Below are positions 1 through 6,571 of a stretch of DNA of 6,622 bases, piece by piece; position 1 is the first letter of the stretch, and the number at the start of each line of letters is the position of its first letter. The DNA comes from Phycisphaerales bacterium (lineage in GTDB: Bacteria; Planctomycetota; Phycisphaerae; Phycisphaerales; UBA1924). The stretch lies in contig JAIEQQ010000349.1 in NCBI GenBank assembly GCA_019747615.1, positions 1-6,622 of the forward strand, given 5' to 3'. Below the pieces are notes generated by a model. It was not told the DNA's origin and did no database searches. It saw only the letters and a list, made by a program, of their open reading frames with translations. The position numbers and the translations under genes were made by a program.

Positions 1-120
1 ACCGGTGCATCACCCATCGAGACGTCCTCCACCCGCGGCGGGATTGCCATGATCGGCCGGCGTGCCTTCGAATACGACTTCTCGGTTGGATTCGGCGTGG
101 ACATGCCGCCATGTTATTGA
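1..120 (+). CDS. C-terminal end of an unidentified protein (partial)
   Basis: An open frame enters from the left edge and ends at a TGA at 118-120, giving the last 39 residues of a protein whose start lies outside the window. The tail contains 'RRAFEYDFSVGFGVDMPPCY' and I do not recognise a family. Support for coding is moderate. About 28 of 39 third codon positions are G or C against about 23 of 39 second positions, which fits a real gene in a GC-rich genome. The neighbouring decarboxylase gene also stops just here on the other strand, so the two genes converge and overlap by a few bases. No terminator is seen between them. It could still be a chance open frame, since only 120 bases are visible. 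Confidence 0.5.
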   Translation, partial: TGASPIETSSTRGGIAMIGRRAFEYDFSVGFGVDMPPCY

Positions 121-2000
121 GAATCTAAGGACGCGGCAAGGGTCCGCCAGGCGTTTCGTATGTGAAGTTCCTGCGTCAGAGTCCCCCCGATGGCCATCCG
201 CAGGATGAATCGCGTTCCGTTTGGCTCATCCGGCGCCCGCACAACCGTGTGCGTCATCAGCAAGTCACCCGTGGCGTTGGCGCGATCGAGCATCGCGCGG
301 GCCCGCGCGTTGACCGCATCAAGCGACTCACCGGCGCGACGCCGCGGCGCGAAGCAGACCATCGAGAGCGTGCGAGCGTGCGTGACCTCAAAGCGAGCAT
401 CCGCGCGCACAAGCGACTCAAAGACCTCGCCGAGGCGCACGTGCTCGCGGATGTACTCGCGCAGCCCCGACGCGCCGGTCGTCCGCATCACGATCCAGAG
501 CTTCAGTGAGCGGAACCGCCGCCCCAGCGGCACCTGCCAATCGCGATAGTCGATCACACGCCCCGCGTCGCTGGCGCTGTTGCGAAGATACTCCGGCGTG
601 ATCGACAGCGCGCCGATCAGCGATCGCCGATCTTGCGTGTAGAAGCAGTGGCAATCGAAGTTCGTCAGCAGCCACTTGTGCGGGTTGAAGCCCAGCGAGT
701 CCACGCGGCTCAGCGCATCGCCGGCGCGTCCGTGCAGCATCCAGCGATGCTCCGGGCAGACTGCGGCGCAGCCGGCGAACGCCGCGTCCACGTGCAGCCA
801 CACCCGGTGCTCGGCGCACACGCGACCGATCGCATCCACGTCGTCGATCGCCAGCGTCCCCGTGGTGCCGACAGTCGCGACCACCGCCAGCGGCACACGC
901 CCCGCGCGGATGTCGTCATCGATCGCCCGCGCAAGCGCCGCGGCGTCCATCGACAGATCCATCATTGTCGGGATCAACCGAACGTGCGAGCCGTCGGACG
1001 CCGGGGCAATGATCGATCGGTCGCTGGCGGTCGGCTCTGGCCCGGCGCACAAGCCCGCGACCATCGCACCCTTGATCACCGACGAGTGCGCCTGATCGGT
1101 GGTGTACACGACGAACGCCGGCGGCGGTGTGCTCGTGTTCGTTTGATTGAGCGCGAGCGCCGCGCGTGCGCGATGCCGAGCCGCGACGAGCGCCACGAGC
1201 GTGCCCTCGCTGGCGGTGCCCATGATCACCGAGCCGCCGCGGCTTGGCGAAGCGGTCGGTGCCGCGGTCGCAGCCTCACCGTTCTCACTCCGCAGGCGAG
1301 CGTCGGCGATGAGTGCATCTGCGCCACCGGCCGCCAGAGTGCCGGCGTCGGCCTTGGCATCATCCGGCTCATGCATGAAGTCCCGCGGCAGCTCGATGAG
1401 CTTCGCCAGCCAATCCAGCACTCGCATCTCCAGTTCCGTACACGCGGGGCTCGTGGACCAGAGCATCCCCTGCACGCCAACGCCCGCCGCGAGCAGCTCG
1501 CCCAGGATCGCACCAGGCGACGCGTTGGCCGGGAAGTACCCAAAGAACGACGGGTGCTGCCAGTGCACGATCCCCGGCATGATCAGCGACGGCACATCGG
1601 CCATGACACGATCGATCGTCTCGGGCACTTCCGGGCACCGGCGAGGCAACGCCCCGAGCAAGTCGCCGGGGTTGAAGGTGGGGCGGACGGGCACGGGCGA
1701 GTGGCCGGCCGCCGCGCCGAGCGGCGCGTCGCTCTCGCTCGACTGACGCGCAGCAGTGCCGCGCCCCGAATCTGCCAGCATCTGCCAGTAGTCACCGATG
1801 AAGTCCACAAGCTGCTTGCCCGCAACACGAAACTCATCGATCGACACCCCGGGCGGCAGACGCGGAGGCTCCGCTGGCGAAGCGCCCGCCGTCCGCGGCG
1901 TTGCGCCCGGAATCGCCACCGGCATCGTCGCCCGCGGACCTCCGGCGTGAGACGGCGAGGCGGTGTCGCGATTGGAGCCCTGGCGTTCGTTCATCATCAC
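114..2000 (-). CDS. PLP-dependent group II decarboxylase, aromatic-L-amino-acid decarboxylase-like
   Basis: Probably removes the carboxyl group from an aromatic amino acid (Phe, Tyr, Trp or DOPA type) to give the amine, in the cytoplasm with pyridoxal phosphate. The 628 residues contain the family landmarks in order: substrate-pocket segment HWQHPSFFGYFP (146-157), SPACTELE (184-191), 'SEGTLVALVAAR' (264-275), DQAHSS with cofactor-stacking His305, HVDAAFAG with Asp405 for the pyridine nitrogen, and NPHKW with Schiff-base Lys442. The flexible-loop Tyr471 (PEYLR) aligns with human DDC Tyr332, 29 residues after the lysine in both. Tyr there favours decarboxylation over the aldehyde-synthase variants that carry Phe. 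It is longer than the usual ~480 residues because of a low-complexity N-terminal tail (about 1-48) and insertions near 78-105 and 210-255. The start is uncertain: GTG at 2000, ATG at 1997 or 1994, or ATG at 1925, which has GGAGGT 12 bases upstream. The exact substrate cannot be read from the sequence. An intrinsic terminator separates it from the upstream gene. Confidence 0.93.
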   Translation of the reverse strand: MMMNERQGSNRDTASPSHAGGPRATMPVAIPGATPRTAGASPAEPPRLPPGVSIDEFRVAGKQLVDFIGDYWQMLADSGRGTAARQSSESDAPLGAAAGHSPVPVRPTFNPGDLLGALPRRCPEVPETIDRVMADVPSLIMPGIVHWQHPSFFGYFPANASPGAILGELLAAGVGVQGMLWSTSPACTELEMRVLDWLAKLIELPRDFMHEPDDAKADAGTLAAGGADALIADARLRSENGEAATAAPTASPSRGGSVIMGTASEGTLVALVAARHRARAALALNQTNTSTPPPAFVVYTTDQAHSSVIKGAMVAGLCAGPEPTASDRSIIAPASDGSHVRLIPTMMDLSMDAAALARAIDDDIRAGRVPLAVVATVGTTGTLAIDDVDAIGRVCAEHRVWLHVDAAFAGCAAVCPEHRWMLHGRAGDALSRVDSLGFNPHKWLLTNFDCHCFYTQDRRSLIGALSITPEYLRNSASDAGRVIDYRDWQVPLGRRFRSLKLWIVMRTTGASGLREYIREHVRLGEVFESLVRADARFEVTHARTLSMVCFAPRRRAGESLDAVNARARAMLDRANATGDLLMTHTVVRAPDEPNGTRFILRMAIGGTLTQELHIRNAWRTLAASLDSQ

Positions 2001-2031
2001 GAATCAAAGGCACTCGGCGGCGAGGACGTGC

Positions 2032-2067
2032 AAAAAGCAAAGCGGCCCCGGTCGATTGACCGGGGCC
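2032..2067 (-). terminator. Intrinsic terminator of the ClpP-like gene pair
   Basis: A perfect 10 bp GC-rich stem is formed by GGCCCCGGTC (2044-2053) and GACCGGGGCC (2058-2067) around a 4-base loop. In the minus-strand direction it is followed by GCTTTGC and then five T residues (2036-2032). It lies about 32 bases past the stop codon of the gene at 2100-3473. No T-run follows on the plus strand, so it works in one direction. Only about 30 bases separate its T-run from the decarboxylase start. Confidence 0.85.
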
Positions 2068-2099
2068 ACGGGAGAAGGCGCGAGAAATGTCAGACGCGA

Positions 2100-3473
2100 T
2101 TACTTGAGCATGTCACGAAGGCGTTGGCGCTGTTCCTCGAAGAACTCCTTGTTCAACTCAGCACCGACCATGTTGCCAAAGTGGAACTCGAAGTTGGGGT
2201 TCAGGCCAACCATGCGCTCCATGTCGTTCAGGAACCGCTGAGCGCGACCAACCTCCGGTGCCCGGCGCTCGCGGGGCATGCCCTCGGCAAGCTGGACCGC
2301 GAGCTGGTACTTACGGACAACCTCGCCGAACGTCGCCTCGAACTTCGTCGAGTCCTCGGAGAAACGATCGATGTACTTCGTGGCCTCCTCGGCGACGAAC
2401 TCGTACTCGGTGAGCCCCAGTGCCTTGGCCAGCTCTTCCTTGGTGTCCGCGATGCCGCGGGCGAGCTTGGTCTCGACCGCGTTCTTTGAGTTCATCGTGA
2501 GAACCTCGCCCGGCCGGTTCACCAGAATCTGGCCGGTGAGATCCTGGAACCATGTGACGTTTCCATTCTCATCGATGTTGGCGCTCAGCGGCTCCATGAT
2601 CTGCATCGCACGCATGATCTTCGGATCGCGCCCCGCCCACTCGCTGCGAACGCGCATCTTCTCAAGGATCTCGACGAGGCCAAAGCCGCTGGTCGCCTTG
2701 AGATTACCGCTCCAGCTGGTGCAACCACCGATGTTGCCGTTGGTCATCATGTACATTTCTTCGATGCACCAGGGGCCCATGGCCGCGGCGGAAATCGCCG
2801 ACTCGATCCAGGTCACCGTGCGGAACTTCTTCTTGTACGTGTGCTGGAAGAGCTCGGCGAACGCGTCGGTCTCGAGCGAGTAGCCACCGCCGGAGTTGAC
2901 GCGGATCACGACGATGTCAACCTTGGCCTTCTCGAGCATGGGGATGACGTCGGCAAAGGCCTTGGCCGAGATGTTCACGCCGACCATGTCCTGGAACTTG
3001 CCTTGGTTGCGCGCCGGTGAACCGAAGTTCAGGACGGCGATACGCGTTGGCGTCCCCGTGAGGGCTCGGTCCGAGACGTTCGACTTCTTGGCCGGATCGT
3101 CTTTGCCCGCGGCTTTCGTGCCGTCGGCGGGCTTCGAGGCGTCGGCGGGCTTGGCGGCCACAGCGGGCTTCGTTGCCTCGGGTTTCGCCTCGGGCTTGGC
3201 CGCCTCGGGCTTCGGCGCCTCGGCCTTCTTCTCGTCATCAACTTGGATCGACTTCACATCGTCAGAGGAAATGAACTCGGTCACCTGCTTGCCGTCAACG
3301 GTGCGGACCAGGATGATCACACCGCCTTCGTTGCGTTGGATCTTGCCCTCAAGAACGCGCCCGTCCTTCATGGTGATCTTGTCAGCGAACGCGCCGCCGC
3401 TGGCGAGCAGGACCGCGCCGACGAAAGCGAGCGTGACGAGCAGGAAGCGGAGAGTGCGAGTGAACTGAGACAT
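2100..3473 (-). CDS. Secreted ClpP/NfeD-fold protein with KP-rich linker, probable pseudoprotease
   Basis: No named family is recognised for the whole 457-residue protein. Residues 1-30 are a signal peptide with probable cleavage at AFA|DK. Residues 31-78 form a small domain starting 'DKITMKDGRVLEGKI'. Residues 81-130 are a Lys/Pro/Glu/Ala linker. Residues about 143-354 look like the ClpP-class fold of NfeD and SppA peptidases: strand IAVLNFG, 'VIRVNSGGGYSLETDAF' with oxyanion-type Gly195-197, 'WIESAISAAAMGPW' followed by MYMMTNGNIGG, and the NfeD-like end EVLTMNSKNAVETKLARG to LGL. The catalytic serine position seems to be Ala230; Ser228 is nearby and Lys272 is a possible general base. The last ~100 residues are charged and helical. 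ATG at 3473 has GGAG (3486-3483) 9 bases upstream. The related gene lies 85 bases upstream with no clear terminator between, so the two may be co-transcribed. It probably acts in the periplasm; substrate unknown. Confidence 0.85.
   Translation of the reverse strand: MSQFTRTLRFLLVTLAFVGAVLLASGGAFADKITMKDGRVLEGKIQRNEGGVIILVRTVDGKQVTEFISSDDVKSIQVDDEKKAEAPKPEAAKPEAKPEATKPAVAAKPADASKPADGTKAAGKDDPAKKSNVSDRALTGTPTRIAVLNFGSPARNQGKFQDMVGVNISAKAFADVIPMLEKAKVDIVVIRVNSGGGYSLETDAFAELFQHTYKKKFRTVTWIESAISAAAMGPWCIEEMYMMTNGNIGGCTSWSGNLKATSGFGLVEILEKMRVRSEWAGRDPKIMRAMQIMEPLSANIDENGNVTWFQDLTGQILVNRPGEVLTMNSKNAVETKLARGIADTKEELAKALGLTEYEFVAEEATKYIDRFSEDSTKFEATFGEVVRKYQLAVQLAEGMPRERRAPEVGRAQRFLNDMERMVGLNPNFEFHFGNMVGAELNKEFFEEQRQRLRDMLK
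3084..3233 (-). repeat. Degenerate KP[E/A] repeat coding a flexible linker
   Basis: This stretch encodes residues 81-130 of the ClpP-like protein. It contains six copies of Lys-Pro-Glu/Ala, at residues 88, 93, 97, 102, 108 and 114, mostly as KPEA early and KPAD late. On the plus strand it shows as recurring 'GCCTCGGGCTT' and 'GCGGGCTT' words. It is probably a disordered spacer between the N-terminal module and the ClpP-like domain, and could vary in length between strains by slippage. Confidence 0.75.
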
Positions 3474-3558
3474 GGTGAGTGACTCCAGAAAAGCCGGTCG
3501 GGAAACACTTCGAATCTACACGGTAAACGGTCGTACGTTTTCGCAGCCCTGCGGGGCA

Positions 3559-4830
3559 TCAATCGCGGTCGAGGCGCATCTGCTGCTTGATGCGGTCGAT
3601 GAGCACGTTGATCTCGCTGATCCAGCCGTCGGGCATGCCGCCGATGTTCCGGCCGTTGATCGCCTCGCGATACTTCTCGATGTCGCGCTTCATCGAGTTC
3701 AGAAGCGCCAGTTGACGCCCACGGAGCGTGTTCCGCTCCGCCGCAGTGCGACCCTGGACATTGATCTCGCGGTACTGGCGGAAAGTCTTGGCAAACTCGC
3801 GCTCGGCGTTGGAGACCTCCTCGGACCAGTCCGCGAAGATCTTGCGGGCGCGCTCGCCGATGAGGACGTAGTTCCGCTCAATGCCGAGATTGCTGACCAG
3901 ATCGTCCTCGCTCGCCGCGGTCCCCTTGCTCACGCCCAGATCGCCAGCGATCTTCGCGTTCAGCGTCAGCACGTCGTTGCCCTCGAGGCGGACCAGTTGC
4001 TCCATCGTGTCGCGACGGTTCGGATCCGCACCGTCGGCGAGAATGTCGATGCCCGACAGGTCGTTCAGGAAGACCGGCTTGCCGTCCTCGTATCGCACGC
4101 TCATGAGCGTGTCGCTTCGCGACATCGCACGAACGATCTCGACCGGGTACCCGCCGTCGCGCACCATGCCCTCGAACCGACCCATGCGGAGCGAACGCTG
4201 CTTCTCGCGGACAACCTCGTCGCCCACGCCCTCGAATACAAGGTTCAAGTAGCCAACCCCACCAACGCGTGCGTCAGGGGCGAAATACAGCTCGGGGATG
4301 CTCAGCGTGAGCATCGCCGACGGTCCCATCGCCTTCCGCACCCACCCGACCACGCGCGGCTTGGACCCGTCCCGCGTCTTCCAGTCCGCGTCGTCGCGGA
4401 TGCCCTCGTGGAACATCGTCGCCAGTTCGCGCGCAGTCTCCGAAGCCTGCGACTGCCAGACGGTTTGCCCCATGATGCTCGCCCACTCCTGGTAGGTCTG
4501 GCCGTTCACGGTGAATGACGCGTTGATCGCGAACACGATGATGTCCGCTTGTTCTTTCTTCGCGTCCTGCAGCGCACGCCGGAACGGTGTCGCGGAAACA
4601 TCGCGACCGAACTCGCCACGAAGCGGGATCACATACACCCGCTTGACGGTCGGATCGGCCTTCTTCGCCTCGAACTCAGCCTTCGCCTTGGCCCGTTCAG
4701 ACTCCGGACCCTTGGTGGTTTTTTCATCCGACGCCTGCGCAAACGTCGTCCCGACGTTCGCGTGCAGCCCGAGCGTGAGGCCCGCGGCGATGGTCAGACA
4801 CTTCACCCAGTTCATGCGCGATGTCGTCAT
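3559..4830 (-). CDS. Secreted degenerate ClpP/NfeD-fold protein, paralogue of the downstream gene
   Basis: An exported protein of 423 residues with no recognised name. Residues 1-33 are a signal peptide (hydrophobic core after NWVK, cleavage near AQA|SD), then a charged linker (34-60). A divergent ClpP-class domain spans about 63-318: strand VYVIPLRG, 'ADIIVFAINASFTVNG' where peptidases have a glycine oxyanion loop, 'VRKAMGPSAMLTLSIPELYF' with Ser171 near the expected nucleophile, VGG, and NDLSGIDIL. The end of the domain, DVLTLNAKIAGDLGVSKG (286-303) to LGI, matches the same region of the downstream protein at about 11 of 32 positions and resembles NfeD. Residues 318-423 are helical and charged, perhaps coiled coil. 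The frame stays open to an ATG at 4911, but ATG 4830 is preferred: it gives a normal signal peptide and has GGGAG 8 bases upstream. Function unknown; a periplasmic peptidase relative or pseudoenzyme is likely. Confidence 0.82.
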   Translation of the reverse strand: MTTSRMNWVKCLTIAAGLTLGLHANVGTTFAQASDEKTTKGPESERAKAKAEFEAKKADPTVKRVYVIPLRGEFGRDVSATPFRRALQDAKKEQADIIVFAINASFTVNGQTYQEWASIMGQTVWQSQASETARELATMFHEGIRDDADWKTRDGSKPRVVGWVRKAMGPSAMLTLSIPELYFAPDARVGGVGYLNLVFEGVGDEVVREKQRSLRMGRFEGMVRDGGYPVEIVRAMSRSDTLMSVRYEDGKPVFLNDLSGIDILADGADPNRRDTMEQLVRLEGNDVLTLNAKIAGDLGVSKGTAASEDDLVSNLGIERNYVLIGERARKIFADWSEEVSNAEREFAKTFRQYREINVQGRTAAERNTLRGRQLALLNSMKRDIEKYREAINGRNIGGMPDGWISEINVLIDRIKQQMRLDRD

Positions 4831-4838
4831 TTCTGAAA

Positions 4839-4843
4839 CTCCC
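4839..4843 (-). promoter_or_regulatory. Shine-Dalgarno site deciding the start at 4830
   Basis: GGGAG on the minus strand lies 8 bases before the ATG at 4828-4830. The next ATG upstream (4843-4845) overlaps this motif and the most distal ATG (4911) would bury the signal peptide behind 27 charged residues. The site therefore supports the shorter product. Confidence 0.6.
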
Positions 4844-5091
4844 ATTGAACGTTCCGAGCCTCGATCAGTTCGGCGGTCGAATCTGCCGCGGCCGGAATCT
4901 TCAGACTTCATGGTACGCGAAAAACACTCTGAGCGGTTCGGTCAACGTCATCTGTGAAACTTCGACTGCGAATCTCTCGACTACTGACTCTGCGTCTTTG
5001 ACTGCGGGTTCGTCTTGATCCTCGTCATTGAGTTCGTTGGTCGGGCCATCAGGGATGCTCCGCCGCGGATCTGTGGCCAGAGCACCGATAG
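4844..5091. other. Spacer between CCA gene and ClpP-like pair
   Basis: This non-coding stretch probably carries the promoter of the ClpP-like pair. On the minus strand a TTGACC (4945-4940) resembles a -35 box, but I find no convincing -10 box 16-18 bases further on. After the CCA stop there is an imperfect hairpin (TGCTC with GAGCA, within about 5053-5086) without a T-run, so no clear terminator. GACT recurs four times within 4964-5003 on the plus strand. No RNA gene is seen. Confidence 0.4.
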
Positions 5092-6483
5092 TTAGACGCC
5101 GAGCGTCCGAGAGAGTTCCATCGCTTGCTCAAAGGTGCGGACGCGGCCCTCGAGCTGGGCGTCGTAGACCAGGTCCAAGAGTCGCTTAAAGGGTTTCCCC
5201 GGTCGCATCCCGACGGCGACGAGGTGATCGCCCGTGACAAATGGCGATGGCGCAATTCCAGTGATATCTCGGGCAAATACGTCGATAGTGCTTATAAATG
5301 AGTCGAAAAGTACACGATCATGGCATCTTGCGAGCTCGAGTGCGAAGCCGAAACCGGGCTTCGCCGCGAGTCGCTTTCGCCCGGAGACCGGCAGTGTTGT
5401 CCAGTTTGTAATCAGTTCGGTATATTCTAGAAGAATGTCCCGGAGCGTCTCGGATTCGTCGTTGGAGAGCATGAGCGACGCCCGCCAGCCGCGGCAGATC
5501 GCCGTCACCTGCTCCGCCGTTAGCCCCACGACCGCCGCTGACCCCGGGACAACTCTGGCGAATGAGTCGGTCGAAGCGACGGTATTGCCATGGCGATCCA
5601 GGGCCCATGCCGCGAGGGCCGCGGCGACCGGGACCGGCCCGTTCGGGCGAGCGTGCGAGAGTTCGGCCTCCAGCGACCATGCGCCGGCGAGGAAGTCCTG
5701 CCGCGTCCAGGTGAGAGGCCGGAGGTTTGAAAGCAGGCGAAGCGAACGCGGGTTCGCGGCTTCGGTGAGGATCGGTTCGTCGAGGCCAAGTTGCTGGAGC
5801 AACCTGACGGCGGCGGCGCGCGTCGGGGCGCTGAGCATTCGTCGAAGCTCATCACCGATGCGCTCGCGACTGACGCCCCGCAGGTCTGATGCGTGGCGTG
5901 TGATGGCGCTTGCGGTGCCGGCGTCGATCGTGAACCCGAGCCGCGCGGCGAATCGCACCGCCCGCAGAGCGCGCAGGTGGTCCTCACGCAGGCGCTCGTC
6001 GGGATCTCCCACGGCACGGATGACCTTGGCGCGAAGGTCGCTCAGGCCGCCGACATAGTCGATTACGCGGCCGCGGACGCCGTCGGGTCCTGGTGTCTCG
6101 GCGGGGTCGAGAAAGATCGCGTTGATCGTGAAGTCGCGACGCTGGGCATCGGCGGTGTCGTCTGCGAAGGTGACGGAGTCGGGGCGTCGGGCGTCGGCGT
6201 AGTGGCCGTCGGTGCGAAAGGTGGCGATCTCGATGATCTCGGCATCGAGCTTGACGAGCATGACGCCGAAGTGTTCGCCGACGGAGTGGGCGCTGGGGAA
6301 GATCGCGCGAATCTGGGTGGGCGTGGCGCTGGTGGCGATGTCAAAATCGGTTGGCGTCAGGCCCAGGAGCTCATCGCGAACACAGCCGCCGGCGAGCCAC
6401 GCGGTGTGCGCGTGGTCGCGCAAGAGGGCGATGATCTTCATCGCGCTGCGTCGGCTGGATTCAGGATCGGTCGCGCGGCCCAT
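5092..6483 (-). CDS. cca: CCA-adding tRNA nucleotidyltransferase
   Basis: Adds or repairs the 3' CCA end of tRNAs from CTP and ATP without a template, in the cytoplasm; a class II member of the polymerase-beta superfamily. In the 463-residue product: the nucleotidyltransferase motif AGGCVRDELLG followed by DFD (catalytic Asp46 and Asp48), then VGEHFGVMLV and EIATFR, the flexible-loop region with DARRPDSVTF, the 'RRDFTINAI' motif (115-123), 'DLRAKVIRAVGDP' (149-161), and EDHLRALRAVRFAARLGF (167-184) whose EDxxR residues select the incoming base. The C-terminus has the usual 'TGDHLVAVGMRPGKPFKRLL' and AQLEG. GEHFG in place of the G[RK][RK]F signature of poly(A) polymerase I argues for a CCA enzyme, and the intact flexible-loop region argues against a CC-only enzyme. 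ATG 6483 is chosen because family similarity begins just after it; the TTG at 6510 would add nine unlikely residues. No Shine-Dalgarno site is seen. Length is normal for the family. Confidence 0.93.
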   Translation of the reverse strand: MGRATDPESSRRSAMKIIALLRDHAHTAWLAGGCVRDELLGLTPTDFDIATSATPTQIRAIFPSAHSVGEHFGVMLVKLDAEIIEIATFRTDGHYADARRPDSVTFADDTADAQRRDFTINAIFLDPAETPGPDGVRGRVIDYVGGLSDLRAKVIRAVGDPDERLREDHLRALRAVRFAARLGFTIDAGTASAITRHASDLRGVSRERIGDELRRMLSAPTRAAAVRLLQQLGLDEPILTEAANPRSLRLLSNLRPLTWTRQDFLAGAWSLEAELSHARPNGPVPVAAALAAWALDRHGNTVASTDSFARVVPGSAAVVGLTAEQVTAICRGWRASLMLSNDESETLRDILLEYTELITNWTTLPVSGRKRLAAKPGFGFALELARCHDRVLFDSFISTIDVFARDITGIAPSPFVTGDHLVAVGMRPGKPFKRLLDLVYDAQLEGRVRTFEQAMELSRTLGV

Positions 6484-6536
6484 GTGAAACAGTGGGGGCG
6501 CGGGGTGCAAAGGTCAAGCGGAAACCCGGTGTGTTC

Positions 6537-6565
6537 TTGGTGCGATGGCCAAGGCGTGGTAGGCT
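6537..6565 (+). promoter_or_regulatory. Candidate promoter for the rightward gene
   Basis: TTGGTG (6537-6542) and TAGGCT (6560-6565) are separated by 17 bases, a plausible but weak sigma-70-like pair. Transcription would begin about 7 bases after the second box, at or next to the ATG at 6572, so the mRNA could be leaderless. TATACG (6565-6570) overlaps and is an alternative -10 element. Confidence 0.35.
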
Positions 6566-6571
6566 ATACGC

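Noticed and set aside
93..108. Hairpin CGGCGTG/CATGCCG near the convergent gene ends
   Set aside because: The central loop is only two bases, one pair is G-T, it lies inside the plus-strand coding frame, and no T-run follows on either strand.
633..2489. Long plus-strand open frame of 618 codons across the decarboxylase gene and into the ClpP-like gene
   Set aside because: It is antisense to two well-supported genes, runs through the intergenic terminator, is rich in Arg/His/Ala as expected from GC-rich shadow frames, and shows no domain.
3546..3557. Small hairpin GCCC-loop-GGGC after the upstream ClpP-like gene
   Set aside because: Only a 4 bp stem and no T-run in the minus direction, so it is unlikely to terminate transcription.
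3472..4518. Plus-strand open frame of 348 codons opposite the upstream ClpP-like gene
   Set aside because: Antisense to a gene with a clear signal peptide and conserved domain; its composition is that of a shadow frame.
4831..4911. 27-residue N-terminal extension of the upstream ClpP-like protein
   Set aside because: It is hydrophilic, would place the signal peptide internally, and the inner ATG at 4830 has a well-spaced GGGAG.
4981..5028. Minus-strand mini-frame of 15 codons in the spacer
   Set aside because: No ribosome binding site, very short, and composed of the repeated GACT-type words; no support for translation.
5092..6483. Poly(A) polymerase I as an alternative for the nucleotidyltransferase
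   Set aside because: The residues after motif A read VGEHFGV rather than the G[RK][RK]F signature of PcnB, and the C-terminus matches CCA-adding enzymes.
6545..6562. Five-codon upstream frame (MAKAW) ahead of the rightward gene
   Set aside because: If the candidate promoter is right, it lies mostly between the two promoter boxes and is not transcribed; no ribosome binding site.
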